Positions 53,739-63,322 of a stretch of DNA of 64,000 nt are shown piece by piece. The stretch comes from a candidate division SR1 bacterium. GTDB taxonomy: Bacteria > Patescibacteriota > Gracilibacteria > Absconditabacterales > Absconditicoccaceae. The translations under genes and the position numbers were made by a program. Position 1 is the stretch's first letter, and every line of letters starts with the position of its first letter. Location of the stretch: assembly GCA_026397475.1 (NCBI GenBank), contig JAPLUT010000006.1, forward strand, positions 124,001 through 188,000, read 5' to 3'. The notes below the pieces were generated by a model. The model saw only the letters and a list, made by a program, of their open reading frames with translations, had not been told where the DNA came from and made no database searches.

Positions 53739-54884
53739 TTATCTTCCAACATTATTCGTTGCAGCACCATGCAAAGCTGCTTTACCTGCTGATGTTCCTC
53801 CAAGATCTGATAGTCCTTGTTGGAAATCTGCCATGTTTTGGTCATATTCTTGGTTGAGGTTTTGAGCGTTATTAATAAATGCTTTTTTAATGCTTGATTT
53901 TATTGTTACGTTTTTACCGATTATGTCTTCTATTGCGCTCAATCTTTGTTCCAATATGTCATTTTGTTGTGCCTGAAAAGCCATTCCGTTGAGTAGGCTT
54001 TGTAGGTTTGTATTAACTACATCGAAGAGTGAACTGAACATGTTTTGAAAGTAGGATAATACGTCATTGATTGAAGCAGATTCTGGTGCTTGAATTGTTG
54101 ATAAAGTATCTTCTATAGGTACAAAATTAGCTGTAATTTGATCAACGATTGTGGCTTCAGTACTAGGAGCTGCTGCCATAGCACGAGCTGTTATCGCTGT
54201 ATCAGTTGTTGTAGTCGTTGCTGTTGTTTTTGTACTAGTACTAGTAGTACTAGTATTTGCAGGAATGATTGCTTTTGTTAGAGAAGGTGCTGTTACTGTT
54301 ACAGGTGCAACTGTTGTCTTTGTAGTCACAGCAGTGGTATTTGTTGCTGTTGTAACAGGAGTTGTAGTAGTAACGATTGGCTTTGTATCTACCGCTGTGG
54401 TTACGGATTGAGTTTCTGTTACGATATCTCCCTTTAGGGCAATGTATTTTTTAAGTCCTTCTGATCAAAATATAGTAAATTGTGTCTTGGCTATAGTATC
54501 TCCGTTTCTATTTAAATGTAAGATAGCATAAGAACTAGCTATAGCATTGTATGGTATAATTCCTTCTTTTCCAACATATACCACATATGTTGATGAACCA
54601 TCATATTTCAATTCGGTTTTGTTAGCATTGTTTTTATCATCAATTCGATACAAAACCAATGAACTTACTTTTGGACTTATTGGTAGTATTGTTTTGTATG
54701 AACTTCCGTTTGGTACATACATATATAATGCGCCATTACTTGTTATAAATTGATCTGCTTGTGTCGCTGAGACGTCACTTGCTGCATTACTTGAAAGGAT
54801 AAGTGATGGTCCTACGAGCATCAAAAACAGTCCTCATAAGAAAAATAAAAAAGCATGGGTGTGTTGTTGGAGTGTTTTCAACAT
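53739..54884 (-). CDS. Secreted Thr-rich surface protein, 381 aa
   Basis: Signal/anchor at residues 12-34 (FLFFLGGLFLMLVGPSLILS) then a beta-type domain (ALYMYVPNGSSYKTILP, LVLYRIDDKNN, TYVVYVGKEGIIPYNA) and a long Thr/Ala-rich linker (TTATNTTAVTTKTTV and similar, residues about 165-245). The C-terminal 130 residues are helical (LFDVVNTNLQSLLNGMAFQA, IGKNVTIKSSIKKAF). It is probably a surface-exposed or wall-spanning protein. Strong promoter upstream at 54956-54983. Related in style, and in upstream DNA, to the next surface gene. Family not recognised. Confidence 0.75.
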
Positions 54885-54955
54885 TTGATTGTAATGAAAG
54901 AATAAAAGGGGAAGCTATTAATTGATTGTTATGTTGTCTTTTTGGTAACATATAT

Positions 54956-54983
54956 ATTATAAACAGAATTATTTATTTGTCAA
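54956..54983 (-). promoter_or_regulatory. Strong sigma70 promoter of surface protein gene
   Basis: Minus strand TTGACA (54983-54978), 16-base AT-rich spacer, TATAAT (54961-54956): both boxes perfect. The region 54978-55050 repeats DNA found upstream of the neighbouring surface gene. Confidence 0.8.
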
Positions 54984-55052
54984 ATTTTACGGGACTTTTT
55001 TTCATGAGATATGAAATTCGATAAATCAAATTTTGGGATACTTTTTTGTATG

Positions 55053-56720
55053 CTATGGAATTGATTTTTTAATGACGGCCTTGGTTGCTGGTGTAATTGC
55101 TGGTTTTATAACGTCATTTGTGGCTGGCTTGACTGTTTTTTTTGTTACGGGATTGAAAATTTTAATACTTTTTAGGCTATTTATCATTCCGTTTGCCATT
55201 CCATTGAGAAATGGGATGATTGTGGCACTTTCAGTTGGAGTTGTGGTCGCTGCAGTACTAGTTGTAGCAGTTGTTGCTGTTGTTACATCTTTCCAAAAAA
55301 TGTTTTTTAATTGTAGGACGAATGATTCATTTAATTTGCTTAACATATTTACTTTTGATTGTATGTTGAAGCATCAAAAATCATTGATACATTTTATTTC
55401 TTCGGAAGATCTACATTCTTTATCATAACTACTTGGAGAATAATCGATTCATTTAGCATTGGCTCCTAGTAATTTAGATCATAATGAGCAATTATCTATA
55501 TATCGTATACTTCATCATCCTCATGCTGCTGCTGTTTCTGTTGTTATTGGTAGTACTTTAAATGTGACATGGATGCTGTGAGTTTTTGCCACTTTAGTAA
55601 ATAGGTAGATTGTTGTACTTCTTATTGTTTCTCCATCGACGATTAGAGTATCTATATCATATCAATCATCTGGAGTGATGAGATATTCTTGATTTGCTGC
55701 TTCTTTTATCGAAGTCAATCCTGTGGGGTTTATGGTTCCGTTTTCTCCTGCATTTGAAAGAATGTCGTAATATGTCGTCTTCGTGGCATCTACTAATTTA
55801 AATGTTACATCTATAGTATGCTCTGTTGTTACGTTACTAAATGTATAGCTTGTTGTATTTTCTATTGCTTTCCCATCGATGGTCAGGGTATCTATATCAT
55901 ATCAATCATTTGGTTTGATGAGGTATGCTTGACTTGCTGCTTCTTCTACAGAAGTTGGTCCTGTAGGATCTATTGTTCCATTTTTTCCTGCGCTTGATAT
56001 GATTGTGAAAGATTTCGTTGCCGCACTACAATTTAAACTAAACGGCAATATCATTTCTTCTGTGCTTGTTATTGTATTGATCGCTGTCCCTGTCTTTATA
56101 TTTATAGTGTGTTCTCAATCTGTTAATGTCAGAGGAAGGGTTACTTCGAGTTGTGCTGTTGTTCCGTCTGTATATATTCCTAGAGGTGATGTATCCGTGT
56201 CTATAAAAATATTGGCTGCTGGAGAAATAGAATCGATTGTTTTTGAAGAAAAAGTAATGTTTAGGAGCATTGATGGTTTTGTTGCTGTAGGACATACTAC
56301 CTCATAGCCCATCATGCTTGGAGCGACTTCTGTCGCTGCAAAATATGCTGTTATGGTGTGATCTTTTGTGACACTGAGAAACGTATAAACAACATCTCCA
56401 TTAAGATCATAAGAATATTTCCCGTTTAGTGATACACTATCTACTATTAGGTCTGATAATAGATATCATGGATTTGTCGCGATAACAAATGATTGGTTCT
56501 CTCCATCGGTTACATCCACTAGTCATACCGGAGTTATTGTCCCATTGGTATCTGTACTAGCCGTTATCGTGTGTCATAATGCATATGTATTTTCTATCGT
56601 TTGTAATATTGGTATCGCCAAAAATAACAGTAATGTAATCTTACATAGTACTGCTAAGCCCAAAAATTTGTGCTGATGCTTTAGTAAATGTTCATGGATA
56701 TAGCTAAGGGTTTTTTTCAT
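55053..56720 (-). CDS. Surface protein with InlB B-repeat-like domains, 555 aa
   Basis: An N-terminal hydrophobic segment (FLGLAVLCKITLLLFLAIP) directs export. At least three beta-grasp-like repeats follow: 'HTITASTDTNGTITPVG...GYLLSDLIVD...YTFLSVTKDHTITAYF' near residues 50-125, and two closer copies with NGTIDPTG / NGTINPTG and GYDIDTL motifs at about 235-385. This pattern matches InlB B-repeat / Listeria-Bacteroides repeat domains of adhesins. A Cys-containing segment and a C-terminal helical and Lys/Pro/Ala-rich tail (PVTKKTVKPATNDVIKPAI) end the protein. Likely an adhesin or wall-linked protein. Promoter at 56752-56779. Confidence 0.8.
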
Positions 56721-56751
56721 ATTTTTGTGCAATATAAATAAATAATAACTG

Positions 56752-56779
56752 ATTATATACCAAATTATTTATTTGTCAA
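56752..56779 (-). promoter_or_regulatory. Strong sigma70 promoter of B-repeat surface gene
   Basis: Minus strand TTGACA (56779-56774), 16-base spacer, TATAAT (56757-56752). The first ten spacer bases AATAAATAAT are identical to those of the 54956-54983 promoter. Confidence 0.8.
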
Positions 56780-57040
56780 ATTTTGGAGGACTTTTTTTTG
56801 GAGGGTGTTTTTTGGAACATAAAAATTTCACATATCCTTCAATCAAAAATAGAAAATTATTTTTGAAGAAGGAAAGGTCAAATTTTACGGGACCTTTTTT
56901 CACGATATGAAAATTTCACATATCCTTCAATCAAAAATAGAGAATTTATTTTTGAAAAAGGAGAGGTCAAATTTTACGGGACTTTTTTTCACGATAGGAA
57001 AATTTGATAAATCAAATTTTGGAGGACTTTTTTTCACGAT
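56775..57040 (-). repeat. Tandem upstream repeats of the surface-protein promoters
   Basis: Three units begin GTCAAATTTTacGGGAC plus a T-run (56775, 56877, 56966); units 1 and 2 share TTTCACATATCCTTCAATCA. Unit 3 matches 54978-55050 upstream of the other surface gene. Each unit contains TTTGAC on the minus strand, like a -35 box. Possible recombination or phase-variation site; role unknown. Confidence 0.7.
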
Positions 57041-57043
57041 ACG

Positions 57044-57074
57044 AAAAAAATCTGCTGTATAGGCAGATTTTTTT
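57044..57074 (-). terminator. Intrinsic terminator of SLH-ruvB operon
   Basis: AAATCTGCtgtatagGCAGATTT with T-run on the minus strand, directly after the DUF5652-like gene. Confidence 0.8.
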
Positions 57075-57099
57075 ATATTATTACGCTATTGCTATCCTA

Positions 57100-57312
57100 T
57101 TATTTTTTTCCTTTTTTATGAAAGAAGGCCAGATAGATTATAGGTAAAATACCTGCAGTATTAAAAATAAACATAAAAATAAATCGAGCTAATTGTTTTT
57201 GATTTCACGATTTCCAAAGAGCAATCGCTTTCCAAACCATGTCTCGTGCCATGAGAAAAATAATCAAAAGAACTGTTCATTGAGTGAAAACAGGTACTGT
57301 TTGGGCTTCCAT
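57100..57312 (-). CDS. Small membrane protein, DUF5652-like
   Basis: 70 residues with two membrane helices (GTVLLIIFLMARDMVWKAIALW and FIFMFIFNTAGILPIIYLAFF) joined by a short loop with the pattern ALWKSGNQKQLARF. This is the layout of DUF5652, a small family common in CPR genomes and of unknown function. Two glycines are TGA. It lies 32 bases after ruvB at the end of the same operon. Confidence 0.75.
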
Positions 57313-57344
57313 TGTTTTGTGATTATAATCTAAAAGATGGTAAA

Positions 57345-58286
57345 TTAACTTACAATAATTCTTCCGCTTCATGATTTTTCAATTTTTCCAAGTTTCAGCA
57401 ATAGCGGTTCTACATCTTCTTCCACTGCCTTTTCGTTGATTCATAATTGTACCGCAATTGCTTTTACTCCTATGGGTCTATCTGCTTTTTCTAATATTTC
57501 TAAATATTTTGCGTGAAGAGGCGTCATTCCGCCTTCTTCAATTTTACTGTGTGTGAGAAAAAAATCTCGAAGATGTTCCGTTAATATTTTATCTTGAGAT
57601 TCGGTAATGACAAAATCACGAATCTTTATGCAAAGGTTATGGATTTCTCTCGGCACTGCATCTACCTTTTCACTAATTTTTTTAATAATTTCATTACTGG
57701 TTTTGATCTCATATTTGTCGAGATATTTTTTTATGATTGTTTCTTTTTCGCTTGGCGTATATTCCATGAAGTGGAAATGATACACAAATCTATTTTTTAT
57801 TGGTTGGCTTAATGCCTCAGATTTTGTCGTTGCACCGATAAGCGTAAAGGGATTTATGGGAATCCTCACATTGCCCCCTTCTGGCATTACCATATCGATA
57901 ACAAAGTCTTCCATAGCTATGTAAAGTACCTCTTCTATGTTTGGTTTTAATCTATGAATTTCATCGATGAAGAGGATATCTCAGTTTTCGAGTGTATTTA
58001 AAATGCTTATGATCTCTGATGGCTTAGTGATTGCATATCATGTTACTGCTTTGATATTTACTTGTCCTTGTTTGGAAATGATGTGCGCCATTGTGGTTTT
58101 TCCAAATCAGCTGGGACCAGAAAATAAGAGGTGTCCCATATGTCATTTTCTTTTTTTTCAGCTTTCTATTGCTGTTTTTACTACACCCTTGATGTGCTCT
58201 TGTCAGATGAATTCGTTAAAATTATCCGGTCTTCACGTGTGGTTGATATTCAGTAATTTGTCCGTATTGATCTTCTTTATTTCCAT
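57345..58286 (-). CDS. ruvB: Holliday junction branch-migration ATPase RuvB
   Basis: 313 residues. RuvB hexamers, with RuvA, move Holliday junctions during recombination. Motifs: RPDNFNEFIGQEHI, Walker A GPSGFGKTTMAHII (first Gly TGA in part), Walker B ILFIDEIHRL, NPFTLIGATTKSEALSQPIKNRF (sensor and Arg finger) and the C-terminal winged helix (KADRPIGVKAIAVQL). Slightly shorter than the usual 330-340. ruvA and ruvC are not adjacent. It is in an operon with an SLH protein, a small membrane protein and the DUF5652-like gene. Confidence 0.93.
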
Positions 58287-58324
58287 CTTCCTATTCTTGT
58301 AGGATAAAATCTTTATATGCTTTT

Positions 58325-58759
58325 TTATTCTTCTTTTTTGTTAAGCTTCATAAATCTTGGATAATGTGCCATCAATAAGACAAAAAATAATATTGTCCAA
58401 ATTGATTCGCTGAGCATATCTTCTTTAAATAATGCATTTCTTGCTGAAATTAATTGCGCTTTTTTGTCTGCTTTACATTTTGCTATCTCTGCGTCTGTTG
58501 GATACGTCATGTTGTTTTGATTTGAAGTTGTCGGTTTAGATATCCCATTACTACACATATCTAGTTCGTAATATCTTTCTCCCACAATATATTCATCATT
58601 GGTGATGATCATTTTTTTTCCTACCGCATAGAGTAAAAATCCTAAGGAAACTAATGTTCCTATTACTGCTGCAAGAGTAGTCAAAAGAAAATAAATTTTG
58701 AGAACGCTTCGTTCGCGTGATTTGTTGTTTGTTGGCATGCCTGTTACTTCTGGTGTCAT
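58325..58759 (-). CDS. Small membrane protein, 144 aa
   Basis: Two membrane helices: residues about 22-45 (YFLLTTLAAVIGTLVSLGFLLYAVG) and 118-135 (SIWTILFFVLLMAHYPRFM). The loop between contains two Cys (LDMCSNG, AKCKADKK) and would face outward, perhaps disulphide-bonded. No family recognised with certainty. It sits between the SLH gene (26 bases) and ruvB (38 bases) in one operon. No TGA is needed to read it through. Confidence 0.68.
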   Translation of the reverse strand: MTPEVTGMPTNNKSRERSVLKIYFLLTTLAAVIGTLVSLGFLLYAVGKKMIITNDEYIVGERYYELDMCSNGISKPTTSNQNNMTYPTDAEIAKCKADKKAQLISARNALFKEDMLSESIWTILFFVLLMAHYPRFMKLNKKEE

Positions 58760-58785
58760 GATTTTTCGGGTAATAAAAATAAAAG

Positions 58786-60528
58786 TTATTTAGTTTTATT
58801 TATCTTATAGTATGCGTTAGTATTTGCTATCGGGGTAATCGTAAATGTAGAATCAGCTATTCTAATCGTTCATTCTATCAGTGATAAACTACTTACAATG
58901 AAACTTGTTGTTCATATGTTCTCTTCCTTATCAAGTGAGAACGCGTCTCCATATCGTACAAAATTGTTGGTAAAGTATTTTTCTACATTGGACTTTACAA
59001 TCTTGTATCTCTGTCCAAAAATCTCTATGTATCCGATATCAAAATTTCCATTTTGTAAGAGATTCATATCTACATATACATTAGATTCGGGCATATTGTT
59101 GGCCCCTGTTTTTATTGATCCTGGAACTGTGCTTATGATTTGATTTTGAATAGTGTTGTTGTTCATGTTTTGTAAAATCTGATATTTTACTTTAAATCTA
59201 TATAAGAATAATGCTACTTCGTATCTTGTAATTGGATTATCAAAGGTTACTGCATCAGCCGGTCATATCATGCCTATTTCTTGTGCTTTTTCAAAATAAT
59301 TTTTCCATCGAGGAGTCGTTGTTTCGTCCAGTTTTTTACCTTCAAAGAGCCTTATTATCGCGGCAATAAATTGTGATTTATTGATCGTTCCTTTTGGTAT
59401 AAATGCACCATTAGCTCATTTCATGACGCCTATTCTACATACTTGTTCTATGTATATTGCCAATGAAGTATCAGCACTTGCGATATCGCTGAAGTTACAA
59501 TCGCTGGGTAATGTCCCTCCTGTATTTTGTCCGAAATTATAGATATTTGCAAATAAACTTACGATTTTTGATGCTTGTTCTCTATTGAGTATCTCAAATG
59601 GTTTGTATTCTTGAATCGTTTTGAAATTAGTAAGTCCATTGTCGTTCATCCATCTGATTGCTTCGAGAAGTTCAGGATCATTATTTATACTTAAAGAGTC
59701 GGCCAATGTTCCAAAATTATCTAACATTCAGGTATTTGAATTTTGTCCTGTCGTTCCTAATTCATTCAATCTGTTTTGCATCATAAGTTTGACCGCAGGA
59801 TTGTTGACTATGCTATTGAATCTCCACATATATATTGCTATCTCTTTTCTTGTTATCTCTGTATCGAAACTTGTTTGATTGTTGATTGTCGTTAGTCCAA
59901 GTGCTTGTCCTTTGACATAGTAATCTCCCCATCGAGGAGTCCTGCTTTCATTTGATACTTTCCCTTCAAATATTCTTACTAAGAGCGCCATTGATTGTGG
60001 TCTCGTAAGTTTTTGTGTGGGAAGAAATTTATTGTCTGTTGTCCCTTTAAATATCCCTCGTTTGCAGACATTGCTTACAAATCATGTAAGGGTTGGATTT
60101 ATTGCGTTGTTGTCGCTGAATGCACAATTGTTGTTTTTTATGTCTTGATTGTATCCTAGAACAACAACTGCTTGTCCGATAATTTTTGCGGCCTCTTCTC
60201 TTGTAAGTCCATCATTAGTTCTATAGTCAGTTTCATTATTGTATTTAGTTAGCCCATTTGCATACATCCATGCGAGTGCTTGTTGAAATTCTGTCCCTGT
60301 ATATATCGGCTGAATTGGGAGTATTGTATTTCATGTTGCTCCTGTATTTGTTATTATCCCTGTGTTTGCGGCTCCTGTATTTGCTGATCACGTATTCAGC
60401 ACTATTGTTATTTTTTTAGTTACCGGATCTATGACAATTTGAAAATTTCCTGTTGTATCTGCTTTGATAGGAAACGTGAGAAGAAGAGCCGTAACAATCA
60501 AAAATAGTCAGAGTAGTTTTTTGTTCAT
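58786..60528 (-). CDS. S-layer homology (SLH) domain protein, 580 aa
   Basis: Signal peptide LLGLFLIVTALLLTFPIKA; then a short linker and two sets of SLH-type repeats. SLH features: FQQALAWMYANGLTKYN, GLTREEAAKIIGQA, FLPTQKLTRPQSMALLVRIF, ETEITRKEIAIYMWRF in set one (about residues 85-245); AIRWMNDNGLTNF, LNREQASKIVSLFA, FIPKGTINKSQFIAAIIRLF, ITRYEVALFLYRF in set two (about 280-450). SLH domains bind cell-wall polymers and hold S-layer proteins. The C-terminal 110 residues are beta-rich. First gene of an operon ending with ruvB, an unusual pairing. Confidence 0.9.
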
Positions 60529-60728
60529 AAGAAATCACGCATACAATATAAAATATACTCAAAAAGTATAACGAATATAATCAACTTTACAATATAAATT
60601 TAGACATAAGATACAAGATATAACTAAAAAATAATCTATGAATAGAGGTATAGAAAATAGCTTGAAAATTACTAGCAAAACACTACTGTCTAAAACAACG
60701 TTTTTAATTTTTTTCTATTCTTACAAAA

Positions 60729-61232
60729 ATGACTTATGTACAAAGAACTTTAGTAGTTTTGAAGCCTGATAGTGTGGGTCGTAGTATCTCATGAGAAATC
60801 ATCTCTCGTTTTGAAAGAGCGGGACTACATATCGCCGGTATGAAAATGGTTAGACCTGATAAAGCATTTTTCCATCATCATTACGAAACTATTGGAACGA
60901 TGATTACAAGAAAGAGCGAAAAAATATTTGAAGATACGCTTGCTTTGATGATGAAATCTCCAATTATTGCTATTGTGTTGGAAGGAGTAGAGGCTGTAGA
61001 ATATGTTCGCAAAATGGTAGGACCAACTGAACCTAAGAGCGCTGCTCCAGGGACTATCAGAGGAGACTATGCCCATATTTCTTATGGATATGCTGATGTA
61101 GCTTGATTAGGAATACCAAATCTTGTTCACGCTTCAGGAAGTGCTGAAGAAGCTGAACAAGAAATCAAACATTGGTTTACTGAAAAGGAATTATTTGATT
61201 ATGCGCCATTACATCACGCGTTTACACGTTAA
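60729..61232 (+). CDS. ndk: Nucleoside diphosphate kinase
   Basis: 167 residues. Ndk balances NTP pools using a phospho-His. Motifs: QRTLVVLKPDSVGRSISGEIISRFE (one Gly TGA), EGVEAVEYVRKMVGPTEPKSAAPGTIRGDYA, and NLVHASGSAEEAEQEIKHWF with the catalytic His. The 'HGSDS' box is changed to HASGS. Slightly longer than the usual 140-150, with a few extra residues after the active site. Divergent from the SLH operon. Confidence 0.95.
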
Positions 61233-61300
61233 ATTTAATGAATAATTAATAATGAATAATGAAAAATGTTGGTATTTTTTAACTTGTTATATTATGTAAA

Positions 61301-61546
61301 ATGAAAACTTGAATACATGGAAATTATTTTAAAGACGTAGAAGTAAATTGCATCTGTGGTGCAAAATTTACTGTTAATGCAACTATACCTGGTCCTATGA
61401 AAGTGGAAACGTGTTACCAATGTCATCCTGCATTCAACAAAGATAAGGTAATCAAAAAAGTTATCAAAGGAAGAATGGAAAAATTCTTGGAAAAACAGAA
61501 AAAAATGGACGTTATTTCAAAACCTGTGAGCAAGAAAAAGAAATAA
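61301..61546 (+). CDS. rpmE: 50S ribosomal protein L31
   Basis: 81 residues. Starts MKTGIHGNYFKDVEVNCICG with Gly4 as TGA; zinc-type Cys pairs CICG and CYQCH, then HPAFNKDKVIKKVIKGRMEKF, matching bL31 'CHPFyTGkqk....GRvekF'. It is the zinc-ligand (C+) form. A Lys-rich tail replaces the usual end. The region between ndk and rpmE (68 bases) holds the TTAATGAATAATTAATAATG repeat type. Confidence 0.93.
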
Positions 61547-61570
61547 TTTTTCTATGTTTTATACAATAAA

Positions 61571-62203
61571 ATGTTTTCTATGTTGAGAAAACAGATCATG
61601 AAAAAATATGCACACGTAGAAGATATTTTTCATGTTATCTGACATAATGCGAGCGTCTTCCTTCTTCTAACCTTGAGGATGCTACTTTTTTTGTTGGTGC
61701 TTTATGTTCTTTTCCTTGTGGCAGATAGATATATCATTTGGCCTTATCTTCCTTGGTGTTTCGGCATCCTCGGGATAGGTTTTTTCATAAGATACATTAT
61801 TGATTTTCTAAATATATATTTAGATGGACTGATTCTTTCCAAGGATGGTATTACCATGTTTATGCGAGAATGACTTTTTGAATATAAGACTGACTTTTTC
61901 GAACGAAGCAAAATAGAAACGGTTTCTCACAATCAAAATAGTTTTTGGGATAAGCTTTTTTCCAAAGGTGATTTGGTAATCAAACTAGAACATGAAATAG
62001 AATATCCCTTTGATAATATTGATTCCCCTCAGAGGCAAGTCGATAAGATTTTGAAGTTAAAAAATCAGCATTGATTACTTGTTCCCAACGATAAAGGCAT
62101 TTCTCTTGGTGATGACAAGATGGCTATTATTGCGGAAGCATTGAGTGAGGTGGTTAAGGAGTATATGGATAAGAAGACGGAGGAGGAAGAAGAGGAGTAT
62201 TAA
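61571..62203 (+). CDS. Membrane protein with bacterial PH-like domain
   Basis: About 210 residues. Two membrane helices near residues 35-75 (MLLFLLVLYVLFLVADRYI and FGILGIGFFIRYIIDFLNI) are followed by a PH-like domain (LILSKDGITMFMREGLFEYKT, KIETVSHNQNSFWDKLFSKG, LVIKLEHEIEYPF), the layout of bPH_2/YdbT-type proteins. The end is Glu-rich (KKTEEEEEEY). The start is 61571, with later in-frame ATGs at 61580 and 61598. The stop codon touches a long purine tandem repeat that seems to continue the Glu/Lys-coding purine DNA. Confidence 0.75.
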
Positions 62204-62427
62204 AAAGAGAGGAAAGAAGAGGAGGAAAGAAGAGGAGGAAAGAAGAGGAGGAAAGAAGAGGAGGAAAGAAGAGGAGGAAAGAAGAGGAGGAAAGAAGAGG
62301 AGGAAAGAGGAGGAAAGAAGAGGAGGAAAGAAGAGGAGGAAAGAAGGGGAGGAAAGAAGAGGAGGAAAGAAGAGGAGGAAAGAAGAGGAGGAAAGAAGGG
62401 GAGGAAAGAAGGGGAGGAAAAGAGGAA
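62202..62427 (+). repeat. 226-base homopurine minisatellite
   Basis: Units of 13 bases, AAGAGGAGGAAAG, repeated about 16 times with a few shorter or G-substituted units; the plus strand holds only A and G over the whole tract. Both strands are open in some frames, giving artificial Arg/Lys- or Ser/Pro/Leu-rich translations. Such tracts can form triplex (H-) DNA and vary in length. Confidence 0.9.
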
Positions 62428-62481
62428 TGTCGAGGAATAATATTAAATTGCCAATTACTAATAACTAATAACAAATATCTG

Positions 62482-62511
62482 TCATCTCAAGATCTTGGGG
62501 TGATTTTTTTT
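62482..62511 (+). terminator. Hairpin with T-run after the minisatellite
   Basis: TCATCTCAAGATCTTGGGGTGA folds with G-U pairs and is followed by eight T; may end the PH-domain gene transcript. Confidence 0.6.
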
Positions 62512-62599
62512 GTTTTCTTGAATTCTCTTGCCATTTGCTTTTAAATCACTATAGTCTTGAAACAAAAATAAAAAAAATAATTAATAAAAATTACATGAT

Positions 62600-62974
62600 A
62601 TGAATAGATTGAATACATTTGAAAATTTATTTGCTGCTACGCGTGTTGTAGACAGCGTAAAAGCACAGGAGGCTATGAATACATTGTTCAATGCCATTAC
62701 TGGAAGTTCCAGTATAAACCAAGGCTACAAATTGATTGCCTTCTATCAAACACTCAATATGAGCATCACATGCTATGTTGACGATGCCAAGGAAATTTCA
62801 GTGCTCAAGAAGATTAAAGCTGCTGTAAAGGCACAAATCGATCTTATTGATGATTATAATGAGATTGGTCTTTTTAGCGGTTTGTTCCAGGTGAGAGCGA
62901 AAAAATTTCATGAGGCAAAGAAGCTTCATTGCCCAATTGAACTACATCCTGATGTAGTCGATGCAATGTATTAA
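62600..62974 (+). CDS. Hypothetical helical protein, 124 aa
   Basis: Predicted all-helical (VKAQEAMNTLFNAITG, EISVLKKIKAAVKAQIDLI, FHEAKKLHCPIELHPD), no signal peptide or membrane span. No TGA codons; its few glycines are GGN. Not recognised. It may be a small orphan gene similar in style to those at 18-19.7 kb: alone, compact, and near a hairpin terminator shared with the convergent gene. Confidence 0.65.
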   Translation: MNRLNTFENLFAATRVVDSVKAQEAMNTLFNAITGSSSINQGYKLIAFYQTLNMSITCYVDDAKEISVLKKIKAAVKAQIDLIDDYNEIGLFSGLFQVRAKKFHEAKKLHCPIELHPDVVDAMY

Positions 62975-63030
62975 AACGTTAGAATACAATGATTTTACTG
63001 GTGAGTCTTCTCATCAGTTTTTTTTCGATT

Positions 63031-63058
63031 AAAAAAAGTTCCGGTAAATACCCGGAAC
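63031..63058 (-). terminator. Intrinsic terminator
   Basis: Minus strand GGTTCCGGGtatttaCCGGAAC followed by seven T; ends the 63081-63269 gene. Confidence 0.8.
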
Positions 63059-63080
63059 CTCTTTGCTTTGTTTCTCCTGC

Positions 63081-63269
63081 TTATGCAGAAATCTTATTTT
63101 TTTTGCTTAACGATTGTATGCCTTTGAATAATAAGCATCCTACAGTTATAGTTATAATGTCTCCAGTATTGCTAATTAGCAATCCAACTACTATAACGCC
63201 TACAACAAAGCCTATCGTTACTTTTAAAAAAAAGTAAAGAAGCCCTAAAAGTTTGTTTTTGTCTTTCAT
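63081..63269 (-). CDS. Small membrane protein, 62 aa
   Basis: One or two membrane helices (LLYFFLKVTIGFVVGVIVVG and GDIITITVGCLLFKGI). No TGA codons; all glycines GGN. Its own terminator is directly downstream, as for the three small genes at 18-19.7 kb. No family recognised; small hydrophobic proteins can also be false calls, but the start, terminator and codon pattern favour a gene. Confidence 0.6.
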   Translation of the reverse strand: MKDKNKLLGLLYFFLKVTIGFVVGVIVVGLLISNTGDIITITVGCLLFKGIQSLSKKNKISA

Positions 63270-63322
63270 AATTTTTTTGTTTATTTTCTATATATACATA
63301 TTTTATATGTAATGTCAAGTAT

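Noticed and set aside
62145-62474. Long open frames on both strands rich in Arg/Lys/Gly or Ser/Pro/Leu
   Set aside because: They are translations of the purine minisatellite and have no start context; the real gene ends at 62203.
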